NCBI RefSeq assembly: GCF_002006345.1
Contig: NZ_LZZM01000099.1
Span: 1 to 64,000 of the forward strand
DNA: 64,000 nt
Reading direction: 5' to 3'
DNA from: Clostridium puniceum
GTDB lineage: Bacteria; Bacillota; Clostridia; Clostridiales; Clostridiaceae
Part shown: positions 10,982 to 19,347 of the stretch, piece after piece
Layout: every line of letters begins with the position of its first letter
Numbering within the stretch: the stretch's first letter is position 1
Position numbers and translations under genes: made by a program
Notes under the pieces: model-generated
Databases searched by the model: none
Seen by the model: only the letters and a program-made list of their open reading frames with translations
What the model was told of the DNA's origin: nothing

Positions 10982-11329
10982 GATATTACAAATCAATTAT
11001 TAGATGAATCTGTACAAGTTCCTAATAATTATACAAAAGAAGCAGTTGCAATAAATAAAACAACTGATAATGCAAAGTAAGGTGGAGAGTTTATACAATA
11101 AAGCATAGATCTAGTAAATACCACAGAAGATATTTTCAAACAAATTTTAGAATAAGTAAATGAAATAAATATACATGCAAGTGTTGTATCAGAATTAAAT
11201 TGTAAATGTGAAATTTATGGAACTACAGCAATGGATATATCAGACACATAAACTAAAGCAGTAAATACATTACTAAGATTTTCAAAGAAATTGATTGAGG
11301 CTGTAAAATCAATAAGGAATGAAATATAG
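10982..11329 (+). pseudogene. Decayed coding sequence with several in-frame stops
   Basis: One frame reads as a convincing protein for about 115 codons (DITNQLLDESVQVPNNY... to ...LIEAVKSIRNEI) but is broken by four internal TAA codons, at positions where CAA, GAA or AAA would fit. There is no ATG start or ribosome binding site, and no frameshift is needed. The helical, N/Q/S-rich text (VNTTEDIFKQILE, VNEINIHASVVSEL) faintly resembles the C-terminal signalling part of methyl-accepting chemotaxis proteins, but this is tentative. The following gene has its own promoter directly after the remnant. Confidence 0.55.
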
Positions 11330-11334
11330 AAAAA

Positions 11335-11364
11335 TTGACATAATTTATTTGTAATGTGTATAAT
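11335..11364 (+). promoter_or_regulatory. Consensus sigma-A-type promoter
   Basis: TTGACA at 11335-11340 and TATAAT at 11359-11364 are separated by 18 bp, both perfect hexamers. Transcription would start near 11371, which rules out an ATG at 11354 as the start codon of the following gene and supports the ATG at 11390. Confidence 0.85.
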
Positions 11365-11389
11365 AATTATGGGAAAGGAGTTGGAATTT

Positions 11390-12142
11390 ATGAGTAAAGG
11401 TAAAAAGATTAAATTAATTAATGCGAGTAAAATATTAGGAACTATAGCAGTTGTAGGTGGGTTTTTAGCTATAGGTAAAAAAATTAAAAATAATAGAGTG
11501 CAAAAGAGTTTAGAAAATGAAGAATATTCTACAGGTAATACTAGATTTTTTGGAACATTATATTTAGACGATGGAAAAGAAAAGACACCAGTTGATTTTC
11601 AAGATTTTAAAGACATTCCAGTATATACAGGGCAAAAAATAGAAATAAGAGATACAGATAAAAATCATAAGAATAAATTATCATGGATAGAAATAAATGA
11701 TAATAATAAAAAGCTTTTAATTTGTGATAGAAATATATTAAAAGAAGTGACTTGGAATGAATTAAATCAACAAAATTTAATTTTTGGCAGAGTAGTGATA
11801 ATAGATGGGAAAAAGTATATACTAAGGCTTTTAACAGGATCTAATGAAAAGCAAGATGGAAAAGTAAATGAATGGGATAAATATGTAGTTAATGTAGATA
11901 ATATTGTAGGACTTCCAGTAAGTGCTGATTATGAAACAGACTATAACTCAAAAGATGATGAAAATAATGATAATTTGTGGCATTGGTATAATTTTGCTAG
12001 CTATACACAAAGTGAAGGTTCAAAAGGTAAGAAATTATGTGTAACAAGAGGATTTTCTTTTGTAGAAGATTCTAATGAATCTGATAAGGATTTGAAATAT
12101 GAAACTGTAGGATATAGACCAGTTTTAGAATTGCTTGAATAA
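11390..12142 (+). CDS. Hypothetical protein with N-terminal membrane segment
   Basis: Family not recognised. The 250-residue product starts with a basic segment and a hydrophobic stretch (about residues 10-28, 'ASKILGTIAVVGGFLAIG') that may anchor it. A soluble, acidic beta-rich domain follows, with W-rich motifs ('LWHWYNFASYTQ') and a 'GYRPVLELLE' C-terminus resembling the closing segment of clostridial beta-sandwich modules. AAGGAG lies 9 nt before the ATG. A consensus promoter precedes it and a terminator follows, so it is a single-gene transcript. Confidence 0.6.
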   Translation: MSKGKKIKLINASKILGTIAVVGGFLAIGKKIKNNRVQKSLENEEYSTGNTRFFGTLYLDDGKEKTPVDFQDFKDIPVYTGQKIEIRDTDKNHKNKLSWIEINDNNKKLLICDRNILKEVTWNELNQQNLIFGRVVIIDGKKYILRLLTGSNEKQDGKVNEWDKYVVNVDNIVGLPVSADYETDYNSKDDENNDNLWHWYNFASYTQSEGSKGKKLCVTRGFSFVEDSNESDKDLKYETVGYRPVLELLE

Positions 12143-12157
12143 GAATATCAAATATAT

Positions 12158-12206
12158 TTAAAGGTATATAAGTACTTAAATAAGTTTTTATATACCTTTA
12201 ATTTTT
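12158..12206 (+). terminator. Rho-independent terminator
   Basis: 13-bp perfect stem (arms 12158-12170 and 12189-12201) followed by a run of T residues, placed just after the stop codon of the hypothetical membrane protein. Confidence 0.75.
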
Positions 12207-12425
12207 ATTGAAGTAAATTCTCCGTTAAAAGATTTATAAAATATCAATTAGAAATTTCTAATATAATTATAGATAGAATGTAGATATTTTCCTTGAAAAG
12301 TATTTATACATATACGTAATAATTTTTTTACAATAACATATAATTGCAGTATAATTTATGTTATAAAATTATTGGAAATTATAATAAAAATATTTTAAAA
12401 TTAATAAGGATGTGAGAATATATTT

Positions 12426-12947
12426 ATGAGATTTAATAAAATTTTTGAAATAGATAAAGTAAATGAATCAATTGGGAATATTAATTTTAGAGAAGCTGTT
12501 AGAGGAGTTATAATCAAGGACAATAAGATTTTAATGGTACATTCTAAAAACAGAGATTATAAATTTCCTGGTGGGGGTATTAAAAAAGGTGAAGGATATA
12601 TAGAAGCGTTAAAACGAGAAGTTGAAGAAGAAACAGGGTATGTTTGCAGTAAAATAAATGAACAGGTTGGAATTATAACTGAAAAGAGTAAGGATAAATA
12701 TTTTAACGATAGAATTTTTAAGATGATATCATATTATTATTTTGCAGAAGTTTATAATAAAAAAAAATCTCAGAAATTAGATCCTTATGAAGCAAAGTTA
12801 GGTTTTAAACCAGAATGGGTTAATATAGATGATGCTATAAAGAATAATAATAAAATAATTAATTTAGGAATTGAACCGATTGCTAATTGGATTTCTAGAG
12901 AGACTTATGTGTTAAAAGAAATTAGAAAATATATAGAAGAAAGGTAA
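12426..12947 (+). CDS. Nudix hydrolase
   Basis: 173-residue Nudix-fold pyrophosphohydrolase. The Nudix box is complete at about residues 49-71: GG(G)IKKGEGY...ALKREVEEETGY, giving the GX5EX7REUXEEXGU signature with the metal-binding Glu residues of REVEEE. Nudix enzymes hydrolyse nucleoside diphosphates linked to another moiety; the substrate is not predictable. The preceding 'AVRGVIIKDNKILMVHSKNR' strand pair is typical. AAGGATGTGA lies upstream of the ATG. No neighbour suggests a pathway. Confidence 0.88.
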   Translation: MRFNKIFEIDKVNESIGNINFREAVRGVIIKDNKILMVHSKNRDYKFPGGGIKKGEGYIEALKREVEEETGYVCSKINEQVGIITEKSKDKYFNDRIFKMISYYYFAEVYNKKKSQKLDPYEAKLGFKPEWVNIDDAIKNNNKIINLGIEPIANWISRETYVLKEIRKYIEER

Positions 12948-13519
12948 AGATAAAGTTATAGTAAATTTAAAAGAAAATGTTTACAAAAGTTGAAAGTGAA
13001 GTTATAATGAGTAAGTGATTAATTAAAATTAACCGTATTATTTAAAAATGCTTTAAGTTTATAATTAAATTAAATATTTATCTTAGTGAATTTTCAAATG
13101 AAAGCTCATAATCTCTTTTACATACAATTGAACTCTACTTGTGGAGTTCTTTTTCTATGTAGAGTATAAAACAATGAATATTAAATAAATTGTAGCTCTT
13201 GAATATAGTATATACGTTGTAATTTTAATTTTTCAACAAAATTAAATGGTAATAACTGCTAGTTTTTAAACTAGATACATGGAGTATTCAATATATAATA
13301 AAATTAAATTTTAGTTATTGTTTTTTATTATCTAGAGTTATAGATGATTTTACGCAACTATAACTCTTTATTTCTGTTTAGACTGTTGTCTTATACATTT
13401 TATTTTTTATACAATTTAAGCTTATATGGAAATGCTAAAATATAGAAGAATATATTACTCTAGTATCTGGGAAATTGGCTATAAGTATAGAACTGAAAGC
13501 CACAAATATATTAAAGTAT
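12948..13519. other. Intergenic region with two hairpins
   Basis: About 570 bp without a gene. A terminator-like hairpin lies at 13130-13155 (GAACTCTAC / GTGGAGTTC with one G-U pair, then TTTTT), oriented for plus-strand transcription. A second perfect 10-bp inverted repeat, AGAGTTATAG at 13334-13343 with CTATAACTCT at 13358-13367, sits closer to the convergent tyrS gene and could end either transcript. Confidence 0.55.
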
Positions 13520-14731
13520 CTATTTAATTAACTGAACAAATTTTTTCTTTCCAAGCTTTATTATATCTCCATTTTCAACAGGAGTATTATCAAAATCAGT
13601 TATTTTTTCTTTATTTATTTTGACTCCGCCTTGAGTTACAAGTCTTTTAAATTCATTATTGGATGATAGGAAATTAGCTTTTACAAGAAAGATTCCTATT
13701 TCTTTTAATGAATTACATTCAGAAGGAACACTAATTTGAGGAATTATATCAGGTAAATTACCTTGTCGAAATACATTTTCAAAGTACTCAACTGCTGATT
13801 TAGTTTCTTCTTCTGTGTGGTATAAATTTGTAATAATTTTTGCTAATTCAAATTTGACATCTCTTGGATTTTTGCCATTGTCTAATTGCTTTTGAAATTC
13901 GGCAATTTTATCTGGATGCTCATCTGTAGCCAATTCAAAGTATTTTATAATAAGATTATCTGGAATTTCCATTACCTTTTTGAAGATTATTTCTGGTGCT
14001 TCTTGAATACCAATATAATTTCCTAAGCTTTTACTCATTTTCTCTATTCCATCTAACCCCTCCAAGATAGGCATAAATATTGCTATTTGTTCTTCCATAC
14101 CAATACTTTTTTGAAGTGTTCTACCCATAAGTATGTTGAAAGTCTGATCAGTCCCACCAAGTTCTATATCAGCCTTTAATGCTATTGAATCATAGCCTTG
14201 CATTAGTGGGTAAAAAAATTCATGAATTCCAATAGGGGTATTATTGTTATAACGATTTTTAAAATCATCTCTCTCTAACATTCTTGCAACAGTAGTAGTT
14301 GCAGCTAATCTTAATACTTCTTCAAAATTTAACTCTGATAACCATTCGCTATTAAACTTTATTTTAGTTTTATCCTTATCTAATACTTTCAGAATTTGTT
14401 TTTGATAAGTTAAAGCATTTTCCATAACTTGTTCATTTGAAAGTGGTTTTCTAGTCTTTGATTTCCCTGTTGGATCACCAATTTTTCCTGTAAAGTCACC
14501 AATTACGATAACTGCCTCATGACCTAAATCTTGCATTTGTTTAATTTTCCTTAATACAACAGCATGACCTAAATGAATATCTGGAGCACTTGGATCTAAG
14601 CCTAATTTAATTATTAAAGGTTTATTTTCTGTTTCAGATATCATGAGCTTTTTTTTCAATTCCTCAATACTGATAATATTAGCAACACCTTTTCCTATGA
14701 TTTTGATTTGTTCTTCAATGTTATTTTTCAT
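13520..14731 (-). CDS. tyrS: Tyrosine--tRNA ligase
   Basis: Class I aminoacyl-tRNA synthetase charging tRNA-Tyr, 403 residues. The ATP-binding HIGH-type motif is HLGH at 53-56 and KMSKS is at 231-235. The tyrosine-pocket region '[23 protein letters not shown]' (quoted in part: [17 protein letters not shown]) is intact. The C-terminal 60 residues form an S4 RNA-binding domain ([15 protein letters not shown]). The gene is preceded on the minus strand by a T-box leader with a tyrosine specifier codon, so it should be induced by uncharged tRNA-Tyr. Confidence 0.97.
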   Translation of the reverse strand: MKNNIEEQIKIIGKGVANIISIEELKKKLMISETENKPLIIKLGLDPSAPDIHLGHAVVLRKIKQMQDLGHEAVIVIGDFTGKIGDPTGKSKTRKPLSNEQVMENALTYQKQILKVLDKDKTKIKFNSEWLSELNFEEVLRLAATTTVARMLERDDFKNRYNNNTPIGIHEFFYPLMQGYDSIALKADIELGGTDQTFNILMGRTLQKSIGMEEQIAIFMPILEGLDGIEKMSKSLGNYIGIQEAPEIIFKKVMEIPDNLIIKYFELATDEHPDKIAEFQKQLDNGKNPRDVKFELAKIITNLYHTEEETKSAVEYFENVFRQGNLPDIIPQISVPSECNSLKEIGIFLVKANFLSSNNEFKRLVTQGGVKINKEKITDFDNTPVENGDIIKLGKKKFVQLIK

Positions 14732-14794
14732 CTTTTTAACTCCTTACATTTTAAGTTTTAATATAAGCAAGTTCTATAAGATTCAATAGGCAAT

Positions 14795-15165
14795 AAAAAA
14801 ACTCTTGTCCTTTATAATTATAAAGGACAAGAGTTTAACTCTCGTGTTACCACCTTAATTCATTAACCGCTCACACGATTAACCTCTTCAAGTACGCCAA
14901 AATTGGTTATACTTTAGCACTATAACGGGTGCAGGGGGCCGTCATCACCTACTTGAGATACCAACATACATATTCAATGAAAACAAGTCAATATGCTTAT
15001 TTTTATACTTAAATATATCTAATCTTTTTCAGTTCGAAGCTCTAAGATGTATTCAAAATCAGCTTCCATGCACCTCTCATCAACCGGTAACTTTCTGTTT
15101 GGATGATCCAACTTTTACTTATTCTTTTCATTGCTTTTACTATCAAATCCCATACTCTAAAATAT
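14795..15165 (-). ncRNA. T-box riboswitch, tyrosine-specific, upstream of tyrS
   Basis: Read on the minus strand. Stem I carries the AG-rich conserved segment (GATGAGAGGTGCATGG) and a UAC tyrosine specifier codon (plus-strand 15049-15051) within GAATACATC. The T-box/antiterminator core reads AAGGTGGTAACACGAG (plus-strand about 14841-14858). The competing terminator is a long near-perfect hairpin at 14801-14834, ending in a U-tract at 14795-14800. Uncharged tRNA-Tyr would stabilise the antiterminator and permit tyrS transcription. Confidence 0.93.
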
Positions 15166-15302
15166 AGTAAACTATAAATCTTTGTTATGCGATATATATT
15201 AAATTATTACAATTATATTGAAACAATTTACTTTTGTCAAGGAATTTAAAAAGATAGAGTTAAAAATAGTAAAATTCAAAATTTTGATTTTCACTTATCT
15301 AA

Positions 15303-16484
15303 TTAAGAATTGTCTTGTTCCTGCATATAATTTTCATACCAATTACTAAATAGAACCTTACAAGCTGCAGCAACTGGTACAGCAAGAAGCATACCTAATA
15401 ATCCACCTACATTACCACCGATTAAGATTGCCATCATTGTAAAGACGGCATGTAAACCAACGCTTTCACCTACAATTTTTGGAGCTAAAAGATTATTATC
15501 AATTTGTTGCACAACTAGCATTGAAATAATCGCATAAAGCACCTTAATTGGACGACCACTTAGTAGCCCCATAATTGCAGCGAGAATAGTACCAACAACT
15601 GGACCTACATAAGGAATCATATTGCATATACCTGCAATGATACCAATGACAAAAGCATAATCTATTCCAACGATTGAAAGAGCTATTGCAGATAAAACAC
15701 CAACAAAAAATGCTTCTAATAATTGTCCACGAAGATATTTTGCAAAAACTTCATGAATAATCTTAAATACATAAGAAAATTTAACACCAGCTTTACTTTT
15801 TCTAAAGATTAAGTAATAAAGCTTATTTAATAAGCCTAAAAAATATTCAGAATCCTTTAAAAGATAAATGCTTATCACAAGTGCAATAAAAAATGTTGCA
15901 ATACTGCTGCCAATAGACATTAGATAAGATGTCATATTTCCAAGGTTATTTTCAATATATTGCTGCAGATAAATGATTCCATTTATAACATAAGGCTTAA
16001 TAGTATCAACTAAAGAACTATTTAAACTGTCTAAAGTTTGCTTTATAGAATCTGTTGAAAATGAAGTATTACTTAAATATGTAGAAATTGCTTGAGTCAT
16101 ATTTGTTATAGTTGTATTTTTTGATAATTGCCCACCAATCATAAAATAGATTCCACAAAGTAAGCCTAAAAAAATACCTATTATTAAGAGATATGAAAAT
16201 ATAATAGCTAAAATACGTCTTGCTGATGCATTTTGAAGCTTGTATATTCTATTTTCCTTTAGAAAATTTTCAATGGTTCTAGTTATAGGGTATAAAAGAT
16301 AGGCAATTGCAATTCCTATGAGCAGTGGCTTAATTAAATTAGTTAAATAGTCTAAAATATCAAAGGCACCTGTTAATAATACCCCAATATTATGAATTAT
16401 TAAAAATGCCATATATATTATGACGGCTGTAATAGTTATGTAGATTGAGTACTTTAATAATTTTTTATCAAATTCGATTTTCAT
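15303..16484 (-). CDS. AI-2E family transporter (UPF0118 permease)
   Basis: 393-residue polytopic membrane protein of the AI-2E/PerM family with about 7-8 hydrophobic segments. Family landmarks are 'YLLYPITRTIENFL', the 'YLRGQLLEAFFVGVLSAIAL' segment and the conserved 'GICNMIPYVGPVVGTILAA' region (described in part), followed by 'QQIDNNLLAPKIVGESVGLH'. The family contains AI-2 exporters and Na+/H+ antiporters, so the substrate is undetermined. Transcribed alone, divergent from the small acidic protein gene at 16690. Confidence 0.9.
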   Translation of the reverse strand: MKIEFDKKLLKYSIYITITAVIIYMAFLIIHNIGVLLTGAFDILDYLTNLIKPLLIGIAIAYLLYPITRTIENFLKENRIYKLQNASARRILAIIFSYLLIIGIFLGLLCGIYFMIGGQLSKNTTITNMTQAISTYLSNTSFSTDSIKQTLDSLNSSLVDTIKPYVINGIIYLQQYIENNLGNMTSYLMSIGSSIATFFIALVISIYLLKDSEYFLGLLNKLYYLIFRKSKAGVKFSYVFKIIHEVFAKYLRGQLLEAFFVGVLSAIALSIVGIDYAFVIGIIAGICNMIPYVGPVVGTILAAIMGLLSGRPIKVLYAIISMLVVQQIDNNLLAPKIVGESVGLHAVFTMMAILIGGNVGGLLGMLLAVPVAAACKVLFSNWYENYMQEQDNS

Positions 16485-16627
16485 AATGTAACATTTATCT
16501 CCTTAATTATTCACTTATTTTATTGCTATAATTTAGTAGTCATGCTAATTTCATATATAATAATTAATATTATATATAAGTTCTAATTAAAATTCTACAA
16601 TTTAATTAGAAAATTAAATTATGGTTA

Positions 16628-16671
16628 TATAGTATTAATTATTTTAATATATTAAAATAATTAATACTATA
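16628..16671. promoter_or_regulatory. 44-bp perfect palindrome just upstream of 16690 gene
   Basis: Left arm 16628-16649 and right arm 16650-16671 are exact reverse complements of 22 bp with no spacer. It is entirely A/T-rich except for two G/C pairs. It directly abuts the AAAGGA ribosome binding site (16671-16676) of the next gene and lies in the divergent region with the AI-2E permease. It could be a cruciform-forming operator or a 5'-UTR hairpin that controls translation. Confidence 0.75.
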
Positions 16672-16689
16672 AAGGACCGAGATTAAAAT

Positions 16690-17259
16690 ATGGGAGGAAG
16701 CTTTGAGTATGGAGATAACAAGGATTTAACTTATGATAATTTATATTATAAATATAATAAATTTAAAGATGAATACGAATTTGGAGTGAAAGTTGATGAA
16801 TTTGATTATTTTGAAAGAGACAACAATAAAATAATATATTCTAAAGAAGAAATAGAAAATATTTTAAAAGAATGTATAGAAAACATGGTTATAGAAATAG
16901 AAAATGTAATAGATGAAAAATTTGAACAGCATAATTTTATGGCAACCTACAACAGATATGTTCATGATTGGAATGAGGTATTATGTAGCATTGAGGTTAA
17001 TGGAAAGTTAGTGGAAGTAAAGCTTACCAATGACTATGTATCTGATGAGGCAAACAGTATAAGTTCAGTTTACATTACCCTATATAATGATGGAAAAGGG
17101 ATTTTTACAGAGTGTATAGAGCGCATTAATCAAGAATATGAATTTATAGGTTCAGTCTATTCTTATGTACCTATAAATGAAAGGGAATTATGCTTTAAAG
17201 AATTAGACGAGAATAAATTCATAGAAAGTATAGTTTCTGAAATAAATAAAATAATATAA
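16690..17259 (+). CDS. Hypothetical acidic protein
   Basis: Not recognised. 189 residues, strongly acidic (many D/E/N), predicted cytoplasmic, no signal peptide or membrane helix. The N-terminus is Y/D-rich ('YGDNKDLTYDNLYYKYNK'); the remainder is mixed alpha/beta. Acid-rich small proteins of this kind are often conserved unknowns. AAAGGA lies 13 nt before the ATG, directly behind a 44-bp perfect palindrome that may control expression. A bidirectional terminator at 17321-17367 follows. Confidence 0.6.
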   Translation: MGGSFEYGDNKDLTYDNLYYKYNKFKDEYEFGVKVDEFDYFERDNNKIIYSKEEIENILKECIENMVIEIENVIDEKFEQHNFMATYNRYVHDWNEVLCSIEVNGKLVEVKLTNDYVSDEANSISSVYITLYNDGKGIFTECIERINQEYEFIGSVYSYVPINERELCFKELDENKFIESIVSEINKII

Positions 17260-17320
17260 GTTTTTTAATAGAATAAGTTGATTAATACAAAAATAATTGT
17301 TTTAAAGTAAATGACAATAG

Positions 17321-17367
17321 AAAAAGTGTTAGGAGAATAATATAAAATTTAAACTCTAACACTTTTT
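17321..17367. terminator. Bidirectional terminator
   Basis: Perfect 12-bp inverted repeat, AAAAAGTGTTAG at 17321-17332 with CTAACACTTTTT at 17356-17367. The A-run on one arm and T-run on the other suit termination of both the 16690 gene and the convergent ppx gene. Confidence 0.75.
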
Positions 17368-17564
17368 GAACGAATATTTTTAGAATAATATAATTAAACC
17401 TGGATTATATATTGAGGGTAAAAAAATAAATTAATGATGAATAGAAAATATTATAAACTTAGTTTTTTGTATCTAAAAAAATTCATAATAACTTATAAAT
17501 ATATTGTGTAAATTATGATAACACCTTAAAAATACCAAAAGAATCATATAAATTTTATGATTTT

Positions 17565-17600
17565 AACATATATGTTCTGATAAATAAACTAAATATATAT
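17565..17600 (+). repeat. Dispersed intergenic repeat, copy 1
   Basis: Shares the core ATATGTTC-NN-ATAAATAAACTA followed by an ATATAT tail with copies at 27798-27834 and 55429-55462 (the last inverted). All three lie in 3' intergenic regions. Confidence 0.5.
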
Positions 17601-17634
17601 GTTTTTATGTGAGAAATTAACTAGAACTCATATA

Positions 17635-19143
17635 TTAAAGTGGTACAATTGATAATTTCTTTGAAAAACATTTCTTAAATAAACTGTCGATTTCAGAAGG
17701 TAAACTGTCTTTCATATATTTTACACTGATTTCAGGTAATGCTAATTTAAAATCATCTTTTTCATTTATAACAACAACTTCAGTTAAACTGTTATAAAAA
17801 TATTTGTCAATTAGATGTGCAAGAGATAATATTACAGAAAGTCTTTTACAAATCATAATATCATCCTTAGATAATAAAGCTCTATATTCCTCAACTAATT
17901 TGTAATCAAATTTACCACTTAAGGCAACTGTATAGCCAACCATTAGTAGTTCTTTATGTGTAAGCCCTGCAATAAGTGAATTTATTATAATATAAAATCC
18001 ATGCTTAGATGCAGATTTTACAGAAATACTTACTCCTATATCATGTAATTTTGCAGAAATATTAAGAAGTTTATTTTCTAAATTCAAATATTTTGAAATA
18101 GGATTTTCTAAATATTCGAAAAGTACATGGGATAAATCGCGGATTTTCTCAGCATGAATAATATTTAAATCATTAGTAGTTAAAATGTTATTTAAAGAGA
18201 AATCTAAAATATCCTTATTATCAATTTCATTTCCTAAGAGTTTTTCATATAAAACACCTTCACGAATACCATATTGACTAATTTTAAGTATTGGACAATT
18301 ACAGTAATTCATAAACATTACCAAGGCAGAAAAAGGTGCTGTGAATATATCAGCTCTTTCACTCGGAAGCCCCTTTAATTTAGATTTTTGATTGGCACTA
18401 AGATTAAGCACGTAATCATATATAGTTTTAACTTCATCAAAGCCTATTGTATAATTATGAAGTAAATCTAGGGGGTAATTTATAAATTTTTTATGAATTT
18501 TACCTATTGAACGAGCAGTACCACCAATACCTATCAGAGGTAAATTTCTACCATTTTTTAACCAAGTTAATTTGTCAAACTCATTAAAAATAAATTTTTT
18601 AAATTCTGATAGCTCGTTATTATTTGGAGGATTATCAAAGGAAAAGAGCTTAGTTAGAGGAATTGATCCAATTGGAAGGCTTATTCCATTAACAATCTTT
18701 TTATCTTTTACTAAAGTAATTTCCATACTAGATCCACCAATATCAATTAAAAGAGCATCTCTAACATTTATAGTAGACTTAACTGACAAATATCCATAGG
18801 CAGATTCTTCAAATCCACTTAAGATTCTAATATCAAGATTTAGCTTCTCTTTTACTAAAGATACGATTTCAGATCTATTTTTTGCGCGTCTAATTGCTTC
18901 AGTAGCTACTACAATTATTTCTTCTACATTATTTTTTTCACAAAGAATTTTAAAGAATTCTAAAGTAATTAATAATTTATCAATTCCTTCATTTGTTAAA
19001 TTGTCTAATTCATTGATAAATTGTCCAAGTCTTGTCATTCTTTTTTCTTCATCGATTATTTTAAAAGAGTTATTTATATATATTTCATATACTAAAACCC
19101 GCATGGAATTAGAACCAATATCAATTACCGCAATATTTTTCAT
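17635..19143 (-). CDS. ppx: Exopolyphosphatase / guanosine pentaphosphatase family (Ppx/GppA)
   Basis: About 502-residue ASKHA-fold phosphohydrolase that removes phosphate from polyphosphate ends or converts pppGpp to ppGpp. The N-terminus 'IAVIDIGSNSMRV' is the phosphate-1 loop. 'DIGGSSMEIT' is the phosphate-2 loop and 'GIGGTARSIGKI' follows as expected. The C-terminal 190 residues form the HD-like helical domain ('ISAKLHDIGVSISVKSASKHG'; described in part). An upstream in-frame start at 19176 is less likely than the ATG at 19143, which has AGAGGGGG 6 nt before it. It is divergent from ppk, so the pair makes and degrades polyphosphate. Confidence 0.92.
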   Translation of the reverse strand: MKNIAVIDIGSNSMRVLVYEIYINNSFKIIDEEKRMTRLGQFINELDNLTNEGIDKLLITLEFFKILCEKNNVEEIIVVATEAIRRAKNRSEIVSLVKEKLNLDIRILSGFEESAYGYLSVKSTINVRDALLIDIGGSSMEITLVKDKKIVNGISLPIGSIPLTKLFSFDNPPNNNELSEFKKFIFNEFDKLTWLKNGRNLPLIGIGGTARSIGKIHKKFINYPLDLLHNYTIGFDEVKTIYDYVLNLSANQKSKLKGLPSERADIFTAPFSALVMFMNYCNCPILKISQYGIREGVLYEKLLGNEIDNKDILDFSLNNILTTNDLNIIHAEKIRDLSHVLFEYLENPISKYLNLENKLLNISAKLHDIGVSISVKSASKHGFYIIINSLIAGLTHKELLMVGYTVALSGKFDYKLVEEYRALLSKDDIMICKRLSVILSLAHLIDKYFYNSLTEVVVINEKDDFKLALPEISVKYMKDSLPSEIDSLFKKCFSKKLSIVPL

Positions 19144-19182
19144 TTTTATCCCCCTCTTTATTACATAATATGTCAAAAAAAG

Positions 19183-19221
19183 TTAACTTATAAATAATAA
19201 TATGTTAACATAGAATTAACA
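19183..19221. promoter_or_regulatory. Pho-box-like TTAACA direct repeats between ppx and ppk
   Basis: TTAACT at 19183-19188, TTAACA at 19205-19210 and TTAACA at 19216-19221 are spaced 22 and 11 bp apart. That matches the 11-bp periodicity of PhoP recognition repeats (TTHACA-N5) known in Firmicutes. One repeat of a four-repeat array is missing (19194-19199). Location in the divergent ppx/ppk promoter region supports phosphate control. Confidence 0.5.
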
Positions 19222-19347
19222 AAAATATTAGATTATATTAGTGTACATTTAAATATATTACATTATTCATTAAGTATTTTAAATACTATAATTACAAATA
19301 ATAAAAATAAATTAGAAAATTTAGTTTATTGGGTGAGGAGAATAACA

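Larger units (their letters stand above)
17260..17634. other. Convergent intergenic region with terminator and repeat copy
   Basis: 375 bp between convergent genes. It holds the bidirectional terminator at 17321-17367 and one copy of a dispersed repeat at about 17565-17600. No gene is seen. Confidence 0.5.
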
